A stretch of 64,000 nt of DNA from Mya arenaria. Lineage: Eukaryota > Mollusca > Bivalvia > Myida > Myidae. The stretch is from assembly GCF_026914265.1 (NCBI RefSeq), contig NC_069123.1:55873411-55937410 (forward strand). Direction: 5' to 3'. The notes under the pieces were generated by a model that saw only the letters and a program-made list of their open reading frames with translations, made no database searches and was not told the origin of the DNA. Both the position numbers and the translations under genes were made by a program. Below, piece by piece: positions 24,082-37,049 of the stretch (within the stretch, counting starts at the first letter, position 1; each line of letters opens with the position of its first letter).

Positions 24082-24190
24082 TCTAGAACGAAGAATGCCC
24101 TGTAACCTTCCACAGCATCTAGAACGAAGAATGCCCTGTAACCTTCCACAGCATCTAGAACGAAGAATGCCCTGTCACCTTCCGCAGCTC
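24082..24190 (-). repeat. 36-bp triplication of the UCP4 C-terminal codons and stop
   Basis: CATCTAGAACGAAGAATGCC...TTCCACAG occurs three times head to tail. The copy nearest the coding exon encodes the last residues and stop of the carrier (...[11 protein letters not shown]). The two others lie downstream of the stop in the 3' UTR and would read WKVTGHSSF and stop in the same frame. Confidence 0.85.
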
Positions 24191-27100
24191 CTCATACACA
24201 ATCCAGAATGTAAGAGACCATGGAGCCTGTAGGAATAAATCCAAGAATATTTGTTTAGGAATGGCACAATGGTGAAATTATAGTCAGTAATGTTGTACAA
24301 GGGAAGAGATGCTTTAAAGTGAGTTCTGCCTGTTGCAATTCTTAAAGTGAAACTTACCATAACAGATTTTTGTTGTTATAGTACCAAATTGACATAATTT
24401 TAATATTCTTTACAACATCATAAATATGACATACTTTATTTTGCAAATCAATATTGAAAGTTAAGACATCAACGCAGAATGATTTTGAATATAATGAGCT
24501 GGGAGGCTTAGACTTTGTTCATCTACTTTATGTATCTATTCTTAAATACTGGTTTAAAGTAATAGAGTGCTCTGATAGAAAATTTATTAACAATGTGTAT
24601 AAAATGATGTTACGAGACATTATTATTAGACCAAGAAAAAAGAACTGGGTCCCTAGTGTTAGAGACATGCTGTTTAATTTTGGGTGTAAACACGGCTTAG
24701 CGTATGGTTCCATTGTATTTGAATAACGGTACTCTTTATGCTAGACGTACAGTGTATATATGAAATACAACAGATTAATAAATTATTCGGAATAAGTTAA
24801 CACATTAACTGGATAGTATCGATAACAACCATGCATATTTGTACGTACAAGCCTGATTTTTGTATTCCATAGACTATCTTTCTGTTAAAAACCTTAGTCC
24901 AAACTAGCAAAACATTAATGAAGTTCTTTGGACATAATGAGTATAGTAGTAACGTATATTGATAGTCAAAGTTCACGATATCAATGTAGTGGTGTGCATG
25001 AGTCATACGATTGATAGATATACAGTAAAGTTATAACTCATAATTGATAAAGACAATTATATTAAATTATATTGAATATAGTTGTTAAATCTGTGATATA
25101 GAGTTAAACAACCTGTTCCGCCATACGTGTGAATATAAGTCATTGTATTACATTGATTTGATCACGGGTCATGTTGACCTTTTTCAAATATGTATTGTGT
25201 GATATAATTCTTTGAATAAACTTTCTTCTTTGAATAAAGATGAACAAGAGATGTTTGTCAAACATTATGACCCCCCTGAGTGCCATGTTGTCAGGATTAT
25301 ATGGACAATTGAATGAGGTCCAAGAATTGTCGAGTTTGCTTTCAAGGTCACTGTGACCTTGACCTTTGACCCCTAAAATCAATAGGGGTCATCTACTGGT
25401 CAGGCCCAACCTCCATGTCAAGTCTGGTGACCATAGGTCCAAGAATTGTCGCGTTTAATTTCAAGGTCACTGTGACCTTGACCTTTGACCCCTAAAATCA
25501 ATAGGGGTCATCTACTGGTCAGGCCCAACCTCCATGTCAAGTTTGAGGGCCATGGGTGCAGGCATTGTTGAGTTATCACTTGGACAACCTTTTATCATTC
25601 AAGGTCACTGTGACCTTGACCTTTGGCCCAATGACCCCTAAAATTAATAGGGACAATCTCCTGGCCAGGCTCAACCTCCATATCAAGTTTGAGGGCCATG
25701 GGTGCAGCCATTGTCAAGTTATCACTCGGATAACCTTTTACCATTCCAGGTCACTGTGACCTTGACCTTTGGCCCAATGACCCCTTAAATCAATAGGGAC
25801 CATCTTCTGGCCAGGCCCAACCTCCAAGTCAAGTTTGAGGGCCATGGGTGCAGGCATTGTCAAGTTATCACTCGGACAACCTTTTATCATTCCAGGTCAC
25901 TGTGACCTTGACCTTTGGCCAGATGACCCCCAAAAACCATAGGGGTCATCTCCTGGTCAGGCCAATTCTCCAAGTCAAGTTTGAGGGCCATGGGTGCAGG
26001 CATTGTTGAGTTATCAATCGGACAACCTTTTACCATTCAAGGTCACTGTGACCTTGACCTTTGGCCCAATGACCCCCAAAAACAATAGGGGTCATCTACT
26101 GGTCGACCCAACCTCCAAGTCAAGTTTGAGGGCCATGGGTGCAGGCATTGTTGAGCTATCACTCGAACAAACTTTTACCATTCAAGGTCACTGTGACCTT
26201 GACCTTTGACCCATTGAGCCCAAAAAACAATAGGGGTCAGCTACTGGTCAGGCCCAACCTCAAAGTCAAGTTTGAGGGCTATGGGTGCTTGCATTGTCAT
26301 GTTATCACTCGGACAACCTTTTACCATTCAAGGTCACTGTGACCTTGACCTTTAGACTGATGACCCCCAAAAACAATAGGGGTCATCTACTGGTCAGGCC
26401 CAACCTCCATGTCAAGTTTGAGGGCCATGGGTGCAGGCATTGTTGAGTTATCACTCGGACAAGCTTTAAAATTATTTTACCATTAAAGGTCACTGTGACC
26501 TTGACCTTTGACCCGATGACCCCCAAAATCAATAGGGGTCATCTACTGGTCAGGCCCAACCTTCATGTGAAGTTTGATGACCATACGTCCAGGAATTGTT
26601 CAGTTATCACTCGGACAAGCTTTGGTCTACCGACCGACCGACATGCCTGTGCAAAGCAATATACCCCTCTTCTTCGAAGGGGGGCATAATAATTACCATT
26701 CTGCAGTAAGTTGGGAAAAAGCCCTTGTAGAGAGCGAGGAATCCTTCCTGGTTTAACGTCTTCAGCAAACAGTCAATAGAGCCCTTATAAACAGCAGGCC
26801 TGAAATGGGAAAGCAATGGATATTTACCTCTAGAAGATATTAAGTCATGGGGCATCCCAATTCCACTTGAGTTTCTCTTTATCAAATATGGAGAGCTTTA
26901 TGTACACCATCAATTCAATTTATAGTATCATTGCAAGTAAATGTACCATTTAATATAACGTTTTTTCACTCAATTTTAATTATATAAAAAGCCATTGATT
27001 TTTGGTGGGAATCACCATAAATTAGAAAAAGGCAGAGCTAAATCAGTGTTTTACTTTTCACACTGATATGCTTTTACATGAACACACTTGTCAGGGATCA

Positions 27101-30100
27101 ACTTATAAAATGCCAAACATACATGTTTATGGATTGCAAGAAGTATCAGAAATCATTTATATTGACAACCTACTTTCCGTTGACGAGGGGTTGATTCATC
27201 ACCCGAGTTTTGACAACATCAGCAGGAGTGCACATTATTGCTGCCACCATTCCTGAACATGCACTGAAAATAAAGACTAACTTATGTCCAAATAGGATTA
27301 AACGCACCAGCAGCGAATTGCTGGAGGAATAGGCCTCATTCACATAAATCATGCACATTGCAAATGTGAACATGTTAGCTCAATTTCATATGAATGATGA
27401 TCTTGAATGTTGTTTCAATTCAGGAAAATAATGATCTTGAATGTTGTTTCAATTAAGGAAAATAATGATCTTGAATGGTGTTTCAGTGATGGAAAATAAT
27501 GATCTTGAATGGTGTTTCAGTGATGGAAAATAATGATCTTGATTGGTGTTTCAGTGATGGAAAATAATGATCTTGAATGGTGTTTCAGTGATGGAAAATA
27601 ATGATCTTGAATGGTTTTTCAGTGATGAAAAATAATGATCTTGAATGGTGTTTCAGTTATAGAAAATAACGATCTTGAATGGTGTTATAGTGATGGAGAA
27701 TGATGATCTTGAATGGTGTTTCAGTGATGGAAAATAATGATCTTGAATGGTGTTTCAGTGATGGAAAATAATGATCTTGAATGGTGTTTCAGTTACAGAA
27801 AATAATGATCTTGAATGGTGTTTCAGTGATGGAAAATAATGATCTTGAATGGTGTTTCAGTGATGGAAAATAATGATCTTGAATGGTGTTTCAGTGATGA
27901 AAAATAATGATCTTGAATGGTGTTTCAGTGATGGAAAATAATGATCTTGAATGGTGTTTCAGTGATGGAAAATAATGATCTTGAATGGTGTTTCAGTGAT
28001 GGAAAGTCATGATCTAGAATGGTGATTCAGGGATGAAAAATGATGATCTTGAATGGTGTTTCAGTGATGGAAAATAATGATCTTGAATGGTGTTTCAATT
28101 AAGGAAAATTATGATCTTGAATAGTGTTTCAGTGATGGAAAATAAAGATCTTGAATGGTGTTTCAGTGATGGAAAATAATAATCTTGAATGGTGTTTCAG
28201 TGATGAAAAATAATGATCTTGAATGGTGTTTCAGTTATAGAAAATAATGATCTTGAATGGTGTTTTAGTGATGGAAAATAATGATCTTGATTGGTGTTTC
28301 AGTGATGGAAAATAATGATCTTGAATGGTGTTTCAGTGATGGAAAATAATGATCTTGATTGGTGTTTCAGTGATGGAAAATAATGATCTTGATTGGTGTT
28401 TCAGTGATGGAAAATAATGATCTTGAATGGTGTTTCAGTGATGGAAGATAATGATCTTGATTGGTGTATCAGTGATGGAAAATAATGATCTAGAATGGTG
28501 TATCAGTGATGGAAAATAATGATCTAGAATGGTGCTTCAGTGATGGAAAATAATGATCTAGATTGGTGTGAATGGTGTTTCACTGATGGATAATAATAAT
28601 CTTGAATGGTGTTTCAGTGATGGAAAATAACCCTGACAAAAACTTGATAAAATAATCTTGTTTATTATTTGTAAAATGTTTCATGTTTTTGTTATCATCA
28701 ATAAATTCCAGTTTGAATGTTTACTTTTAATTTATTCCATTTATTCTCTCTTCAAAAGTTGAAACATTATTGGCAGTCATTTTTATTATCCACTGTACAC
28801 AGCCAATAATAAAACAAGAGGGCCATCATGGCCCTAAATCACTCACCTGAGTAAAAGAGTTTAACCTTTGTAATCAATATAGCTTGATATTTTTTCTCAA
28901 AGTATATTGAAAAGCATACTGGTCAAACATGTTGCCTGATAATCAGTGACGTGAATTGTCAGAGTTGCCTGCACACTGACAGGACTTCGTTCAATTGCCT
29001 GTTCACTGACAAAACTATGTTAAATTGTTGCACACTGAAAGAACTTTTGGTATAGATGCACAAACAACTGACAGGACATTGTTCAATTGCCTGCACACTG
29101 ACAAAACTATGTTAAATTGCTTGCACACTAAAGTAACTTTTAGTATAGATACACAAACAACAAACCGTGCACCATCCAATAAAATCAGTAATCTACCTTA
29201 AGCTCTAATAACCAAAGAGCATTACACCTAAATATTTTCATATCGCTTCTTCCATCTCCTACAACATCACCATCCTTCAATTAATAATTATCAATTTTTT
29301 CCGTATAAGGCTTATTCACTATCAACACAGATGATTAGATTTGTAGCTTAGAATAATCTACATTAAGTTAACAATAATATACATGAAGTTCAATGGAAAA
29401 GTCTGATGATTAAATTTATCATTAAGTAAAAATGAAATTTCTTTGGAAGAATAAAGTGTATAATAATTATTTTAATCTATGATCCTAAAAAAAGAACAAT
29501 ACTTATCTTAGAAGTGACTATGTTGAAGACTTAATAAAATTTAAAATATATTCCCTTGTTACTAAAAATAGAAAATAGTGGATTCTCCAACAAAAAGGGA
29601 GACAATATAGCTGACTTGCTGCCCTTGTTTCAAGGGTAAACTTTACATAACTATCAAATTTTAACAAAATTGTAACCAACTGGGTGGGACCATTTTATCT
29701 TCTGGGGTATAATTTTAATAAACATGGTAGATTACTAATATACAATGTTACACACCAAATATTTATGCACTAGGCCTAATAGTATTTGCCAAAAAAGGTT
29801 TTGTAGTTTTTCCTTTAGATTGCCATGGCAACCAGAGTTCTGCATGGAATTCATTTCTTTGAGCAATTTTGAAGAAGCACCAACCATGGATTACTCCTAT
29901 GAAGTTTCATTAAAATTGTCCATGGGGTTTAGGAGAAGTTGATGATTATAACCAATTGTTGACTCTTTTCCTTTAGGTTGCCATGGCAACCAGAGTTCTG
30001 CATGGAATTCATTTTTTTGAACAATTTTGAAAAAGCACCAACCAAGGATCATTCCTATAAAGTTTCATTAAAATTGTCCAAGGGGTTTAGGAGAAGGTGA

Positions 30101-33100
30101 TGATTATAACCAATTGTTGACTCTTTACCTTTAGGTTGCCATGGCAACCAGAGTTATGCATGGAATTCATTTCTTAGAACAATTTTGAAAAAGCACCAAC
30201 CAAGGATCATTCCTATGAAGTTTCATTAAAATTGTCCAAGCAGTTTAGGAGAAGATCATGAGTTTCGCATGGAATTCATTTCTTTGAACGATTTTGAGAA
30301 AGCACCAACCAAGAATCATTCCTATAAAGTTTCATTAAAATTGTCCAAGCAGTTTAGGAGAAGATGATGATTATAACCAATTGTTGGTCTTTTCCTTTAG
30401 GTTGCCATGGCAACCAGAGTTCTGCATGGAATTAATTTTTTTGAACAATTTTGAAAAAGCACCAACCAAGGATCATTCCTATAAAGTTTCATTAAAATTG
30501 TCCAAGGGGTTTAGGAGAAGGTGATGATTATAACCAATTGTTGACTTTTTTCCTTTAGGTTGCCATGGCAACCAGAGTTATGCATGGAATTCATTTCTTA
30601 GAACAATTTTGAAAAAGCACCAACCAAGGATCATTCCTATGAAGTTTCATTAAAATTGTCCAAGCAGTTTAGGAGAAGATCATGAGTTTTGCATGGAATT
30701 CATTTCTTTGAACGATTTTGAAAAAGCACCAACCAAGGATCATTCCTATAAAGTTTCATTAAAATTGTCCAAGCAGTTTAGGAGAAGATGATGATTATAA
30801 CCAATTGTTGGATCTTTTCCTTTAGGTTGCCATGTCAACCAGAGTTCTGCATGCAATTCATTTCTTTGAACAGTTTTGAAAAAGCACCAATCAAGGATCA
30901 TTCCTATGAAGTTTCATTAAAATTGTCCAAGGGGTTTAGGAGAAGATGATGATTATAACCAATTGTTGGTCTTTTCCTTTAGGTTGCATGGCAACCAGAG
31001 TAATGCATGCAATTCATTTCTTTGAACAGTTTTGAAAAAGCACCAATCAAGGATCATTCTTATGAAGTTTCATTAAAATTGTCCAATGGGTTTAGGAGAA
31101 GAAGATGATTATAACCAATTGTTGACGACAGACGCCGGACAACAGAAGCCGGACATAGACCGATCACAATAGCTCACCTTGAGCACTTTAAGCTCAGGTT
31201 AGGTGAGCTAAAAAGGTGCTTCAAATGTTTACACAATTACTCGATATAATGTTCCAGTTGTCTGATTCACTTGATACAGTAGATATTAAGTTATAGGTCG
31301 CTCATGGTTTTTGAAAAGTGGTTGCATAATTAGGTTAAATCAATGTTAAGAACACTAGGAGGAATTAAGAATGGTTGAACAAGGCTGTAAGTTGCTTGTA
31401 AAAGGTGTTCGGAAAGACGAGTTTCACTTTAGATGGAATGGAAAGTGTTGATGAAATTTTCAAAATGGAACATGCAATACAGAGTGATGGACTCTGATGA
31501 TGTTGGATAAGAGGTAAGAACTTGTTTTTTACTATCACCCTGCACTCTGCACACCCTCTGACGTCATGTAATTGACAATATGCTACAAGTACGCCGCCAT
31601 GGATATTTATGTGAAAATAATGATTAATGAAACTGTCATTGCAACCTTAAAAGACACCAATTATTATACATCACTTCTATAGAACATATTTAATTGGCAA
31701 TACGCTACCAATATGTGATCTACTGATACTGTAGTATTTTACTTTAAGTCTGTATCACCTGACCACTTTGTTTACCAGCTGATTTGTTGTCAAAATGGCA
31801 GCAAAATTCGCAGCTGTCAGTGAAAATGATTTATTGACATTAGAAACATAAAAAGATTCATATAATGAACGGAGGATTGTACTTCAGTGTGATGCTCTAT
31901 TTCTGGAATATCTCGGTAAAGAAAATGAATTTGAAATTTTCTCAACAAGTGAGTTAAACAGGCAACTTCGTCTCTTTTTTGGGTCGGTTATATTTCAAGA
32001 CTTTATAAAGAGTCTTAATTTACATTTGAGTTTTAATTGAGTTCTTTAAAATTGTAAAGTTTTTGTTCAGTATAATAAAACAGATATTGACTTCCTTCAG
32101 GGTGACGGTGCATATTGTCAACCTTCAGAAATACTGTCAACCTCAGCTTTTGTATCACAGTATGGTAATCATGAGTTACAGACATTGATTTACCAGTAAT
32201 GAGAAAGGGTTGTACCTGGATAAAGCATGAACAATGTAGTTGTCAGGGAGATCTGTCTTTATCAGCAGCTGCCTCTTCACAGTATCGTATGTAACAAGGT
32301 CTACAAATAATAAAGTATTCACTTTTCCACCATTCTCAAGAATCAAGTATTAGATTAGTAAAAGTTAGGGATCATTTTATTCAGTCAAGGCTTTAAATTT
32401 CTTTTTTATCATGGAGACAATGATCATACTTTGATAATTTTTTTTATCTTCAATGGACAATGTATACATTTATTAGTAAATGTTACCTATAAAGTTATAT
32501 GTAGTAACTTTCTTTAACACCCTTTCTCAGTTAAATTGCAATGTGCAATACACCACCAGCCACACTACCCACCTCCCATGTTGACCAGGGCGGCCCTCTG
32601 TACGTTAGGTATCCACCCCCTCCACAAGCCCCTCACACCAGACTCTGCAAGTATCATGCGGAATGCATGCGAACAGCTCTTGATCCTGCAAATTGTCACC
32701 TAGGGGGGTTTACAACAGGCAAAGGTTATTTAAATACCTCATAAGAATATTATCCGAGAACAAAAACTTGAATAAAGGCAGAGCTGTTACAAGAGTGACG
32801 AATACCCCCGAATGCCGCCTGGACAGAGGAATGGCAAGCTATAGAAGGAGGAAACAACTCTGAGGTTATTGTACACTGCATTTCCACTAACATTTATCAT
32901 GCTTAACCAAAGCTTGTGTTTAATTAAAATTGATTGAGTAATTTTACGCTGATGGCAAGAAACAGTAACAAAGAGCAAATATATAACTCAGTAGTTAGCT
33001 GAAAAGGAGTTGTGGTTCTTGTACAGAGCACTTCCACTCAATGTGCTTTACCATTCTGTGAACTTGAATTAAATTCCATCCTATATTTTTTAAGTTATGC

Positions 33101-36100
33101 TCCGGTCAAAAAAGAATTACAAAGGGCAATTACTCTGTAATTAGCTAAAATCAAGTTATGGTTACTGTACACTGCATTCCCTCTCATTGTGCTTTACCAT
33201 TATATGAGGTTTAATTATATTCCATCCAGTAGTTTTAAAGTTATGCTCCTGACAAAAAAAAGGTAACAAAGGTCTGTTATTAGCTATATTCGAGCTATGG
33301 TTCCTGTACACTGCACTTCCCCTCATTGTGCTTTATCATTGTATTTAGTTCAATTAAATTCAATCCAGTAGTTTTCAAGTTATGCTCTGGACAAGATAAA
33401 CTCACAAAGAGCAATCACACTGTTATTAGCTAAAAAGCATTATGGTTCTTACATACTGTACTTTCTCTCATTATGTTCTATCATTGTATGAAGTTTTATT
33501 GATTTCCATCCTATAGTTTTGAAGTTGTGCTTAGGACAAGAAAAAGTAACAAAGGGCAGTAACTCTATCATTTGATTAAATAGAGTTATAGCTCTTCTTC
33601 ATTACAATTCCTCTCATTATGTTCTATCATCGTATTCAGTCGTTTTCAAGTTATGCTCCGGAGAAGGAAATTTGCAATGACAGATCGACGACCAACCTAA
33701 GGGCGACTCCAATATAACTCCTTCTGAACTTTAATCTGTTGGCAATATAATATTGAATTGTGATTAGCACAATTGTTTGAAATCACATTTACCATGATAA
33801 AACCAGGCGCTTAAAGTGCACAAGAGAAGAAATGAAAATGAGTGGCATACCTGGCAGGTTTTCCCTCAAGCCTGCGTCTTCCCTCCATCTGCATGTTCAC
33901 CTTGATAAGGTCAGTGGGGCTGGCCACCAGCTGACCGAACGCTCCCGACATTGAACCCACTATCACCCCCTTCCTGAAATTGTTACATTCATGGATATTA
34001 GCTGTTTGTGAAACAAAAAAAACAAACAAGAAAAGTTCCAACTTTAATCTCAATAAAATCCGTGATTGCAACTAAAAAACAGTTTTTAATTAAGCTACAG
34101 GTGTTTACCAGAGAGCAAAGGTGCCATCGTCATTCTTTATAAACACTCTGTCTCGTAGCACTTCATACATGTTCATCCTACACCCAGTGTAAACTGAAAT
34201 AAACATATTGTAAGTATAATACTCCTCCTATTTACTATGGCAGAAATTAGCTTGAAATGGACCTTATTCAAAAAGGTGAATTTAAATAAAAGCCTTACCT
34301 ATATGCCTGTACAGGGCTGGTGAAACCCCCTGCCATAGTTTGAAAAAACCCTCTTCCGTCACTAGAAAATATACAGAATTGTTAAAAGATAATCCAAAAG
34401 AGGAACCATCTAAGTATCCTTCCCACAAGATTTAACAATGTTACAATACATGTATTTCTAAATATCTGAAATAAAATGTTTTTCATTATTTACTATATAT
34501 ATATATATATATATGATATTTTTTAATACTTATTCTGATCATATAAGATGTCAGGCATGTAGGAAGGAAATTGACATTGGAGCCGCGGAAGGGGTGGGCT
34601 CGGGAGTGGTGCCCCTACCGTCGAGATTTTTTTCAATTTTAAGCATTGAAAGACTCGATTTCCAGTGAGTTCAGGTTTTATTTTCATGTTTTTAGCTAAA
34701 CCTTTTTTGGTTAAAATGGTTGATAGATATAAAACTATTATCGTTTAGTAGCATTTATTCATATTTGCACAGCCTCACAATGTATGTTAAATAACAAATT
34801 AGCACAGTTTACCTCTTTATATATAGTGAAGCCACGAGTGACTTTGGAACCATTGTGAGTTGAATGCCATGTGCTCAGTATTTTTTGTGCCAAAAGATCT
34901 CTTTGGAAATTTAAACTTTTTGGGCTGATTTGGAACGTCCATTTTAATGTCAGACTTTAATGTGACGAGTTTGAAATAATACATATTGCTGGCTATTTAA
35001 TGACAATTCTATGCAATGCAATTATCAAAAACGTTACAAATAATTATTGTCTTATTGCCTCTTCTTCCACTTGCCCGTCTTTAATAATCCGCCGACTGTT
35101 TTCATGCCATTCACACGCCAATTAGCTAGATGGTCACAGGTTTAATTATGACATGGTGACCTGTTTATTCAATATCGTGTCAGACTGGTATTGATCTATA
35201 ATTTACCGGTATGCTCATAGCTTTATTTAAAATACAATTATTAAGAAAAGACAGACAGACAGACAGACAGACATTTTATTAAGACATATACTAACGTACA
35301 TTGTCTAATCACATATAATAATTCACTTAAAATATGTCATGTGTTTGAACAAGGTAAGTTTAAAAGTTGAACAAATATTGTGTTACAGGAGCGTTATGCA
35401 ATTATAATTAACTTCTATAAGGTATAAATATATTAAGAAAATCGGTATCAAATATTCGCGGCCCCATTGCCGTTGCTAGCCAGAATGTTGGGGCCGCGAC
35501 CGCGGCCCCTGCGGCCCTAGCTCCTACGCGCCTGGATGTTAAAATATAATTATGCAGAAAAATGAAGTCTTCTTATTTGTTGAATTCACCAGAACATGGC
35601 ACATGAAAACAGAAGCTGTATGGAAATAAATGAGCATAAAAGACTTCATAATGGGCGGAATCTTTTAGTAATAGTTGGATGAGTATTTTTTCTTAAAATC
35701 ATTAAATGGCATATTTCACAAATCCAATTTTCCTACGTCTGCTTTTTCCCAAAATGGGCAGAAAAAGGCCTGGTAAAACAGTACAGACAAATCAAGCATG
35801 TTTAGCCCTTTTGCACAGGTGTTTACCGATGCCATGAAGAATCTTGAACATTCCTCTGTTGGAGTAGGATACAGTTGACCCTGACATGGTTATCTCCCCT
35901 TGAATCATCAGGCGAGTCTTCGTAAGGTCCAGGGGGTAGGTCACTGACCACAGACAAACACACACTTATATATATTCATGTATGTAATAGGAGATAAGCA
36001 AGAAGTACAGGAACAAAATTTAATGATTTCCATTTATTGAGATTAAAAAACTGTAAATAATTAGATATAATTATTTTGTACATTTAAGAACTTGTGTTAA

Positions 36101-36268
36101 AATGTCAGTGTGTTTTCAGAAACAAAATAATTTTGTATGTGGACAAAGAAATAACCATAGAAGTGTTTTAAATAACTGACCGGTCTCTGAAACGACAGCA
36201 GAAACTGAAGACAGAGCATATTTGTAGACAATGCTCTCATCCTCTCTGCGTGGCTCTGCCTTCTTCAT
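24155..36268 (-). CDS. SLC25A27: mitochondrial carrier, UCP4-like (SLC25A27)
   Basis: Ten exons on the minus strand agree in phase: 36181-36268, 35827-35943, 34299-34361, 34109-34193, 33851-33973, 32573-32685, 32216-32300, 27174-27263, 26697-26799, 24155-24226. They give 312 residues, close to the 323 of human UCP4. The three carrier signatures are intact: P33-L-D-L-T-K, P137-T-D-L-I-K and P238-A-D-V-V-K. UCP4-like features are [37 protein letters not shown] and the end [18 protein letters not shown]. Such carriers sit in the inner mitochondrial membrane with six helices. UCP4 has been linked to uncoupling and small-anion transport, and its physiological substrate is debated. The ATG at 36266-36268 gives a short N-terminus ([19 protein letters not shown]). 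Intron 7 is nearly 5 kb and intron 9 about 2.5 kb, both filled with repeats. No break is seen in the reading frame. Confidence 0.92.
25244..26689 (+). mobile_element. ACAAGAG-type element with GGTCA palindrome repeats and terminal hairpin
   Basis: The element starts ACAAGAGATGTTTGTCAAAC and ends with a short (CCGA)n tract, then the hairpin CCCCTCTT-CTTCG-AAGGGGGG and CATAAT. The core is about nine units, mostly 145-146 bp, each with AGGTCACTGTGACCTTGACC and 'TTTGAGGGCCATGGGTGCAG'. It lies in UCP4 intron 9 and ends next to the donor of exon 9. Short open frames inside (such as the MQALLSYH... frames) are by-products of the repeats. Confidence 0.75.
27396..28628 (+). repeat. 34-bp minisatellite, about 36 copies
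   Basis: The unit GATCTTGAATGGTGTTTCAG-TGATGGAAAATAAT repeats through UCP4 intron 7. Variants include TTGATTGG, CTAGAATG and TTATAGAAAATAA. The first copies read TTTCAATTCAGG or TTTCAATTAAGG. Confidence 0.95.
28814..31210 (+). mobile_element. ACAAGAG/AGCTCACC-type element, second copy
   Basis: The element begins ACAAGAGGGCCATCATGGCC and CTCACCTGAGTAAAAGAG. It ends with ...AGCTCACCTTGAGCACTTTA...GGTGAGCTA, a terminal hairpin. Its ends match the element at 9853-12900 in opposite orientation. The core (29815-31130) has about seven units of 150-190 bp, each with TTGCCATGGCAACCAGAGTT and 'TTAAAATTGTCCAAGGGGTT'. It lies in UCP4 intron 7 and shows no coding capacity. Confidence 0.7.
32789..33715 (+). 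mobile_element. ACAAGAG-type element in UCP4 intron 5
   Basis: The element starts ACAAGAGTGACGAATACCCC and ends near GGGCGACTCCAATATAACTC. About six units of roughly 140 bp carry 'TTATGGTTCCTGTACACTGC' and 'TCATTGTGCTTTA(C/T)CATT'. The terminal phrases are ones I associate with bivalve interspersed repeats. No open frame. Confidence 0.55.
34492..34515. repeat. (TA)n microsatellite
   Basis: A pure TA run in UCP4 intron 2. Confidence 0.8.
35249..35345 (-). mobile_element. retroelement 3' tail with (AGAC)n end
   Basis: (AGAC)n followed by ATTTTATTAAGACATATACT is the reverse complement of the tail at 4521-4598. The short-repeat tail sits at the element's 3' end, as for LINE or SINE insertions. 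It lies in UCP4 intron 2. Confidence 0.5.
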
Positions 36269-37049
36269 GATGTTAGATCACCGACAAAGATGGTGTTCCA
36301 TGAATAAATACAAGCCCAGGAATCCTTCCTGACTTCTGTTCTGCTTTACTTTGAATTGAGTTTATGTCAGCTCCTTTCTGGTGCCATCCCTTGACCTCAT
36401 TAGGGTCACACTTTAACTAGAGTAGAACAGACCAAATATTAAATACTACACTTTTTTAAATACTGAGCAACACAAGTTTGAATAAACATGGTCAAGTTAA
36501 AGATCAGATAACACTCACACACAGTATGTTCCCATTTAAGTAATAATTTAAGAGAGAACGCCCCTTGTGTCAGTCCTAGGCTAGCTAATAGTAGTGTGTA
36601 ACCTGATTAGAGGTGAAATCAGCTGATGTAACTTCCAAGTTGTAAAATAATGACTTGTACAGATTATTATCAGTTTAAGGTCTTCGACTTTAACAAATAT
36701 ATTTTTTGCAATATGGACGTCTGTTAATGGCGAAAAGTAAAATAAAACACTCAATATATTTACCATCGATCACTCACGAAACATTCCAAACGTACTGATA
36801 TAATTATTAGACGTGGAAATTGCATTTGGCTAGATCCTATTATAAAATTCATGGATTTAAAAAAGTAATACCATACGCAGTTATCTCCCTTATGCTCGAA
36901 CGGTCCAATACGACTTGTTTTACCTTCAAACCTGTTCAGATGCGTGATTCACGATACGGCGCCAATCACAAATATCGGGGGAAATTTGCAAAATCGAGCG
37001 GCATAAGTGCGTATCATCGTATGAGTATCTGACGATGTCTTTTTCTTCA
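36269..37049. other. UCP4 upstream region
   Basis: The UCP4 5' UTR and promoter must lie here on the minus strand. No TATA box or upstream acceptor could be assigned, and no other feature is recognised. Confidence 0.35.

Noticed and set aside
25556..26756. Several 60-71 codon frames of the MQALLSYH type
   Set aside because: They are the same reading of successive repeat units in the ACAAGAG element, including conserved non-coding palindromes.
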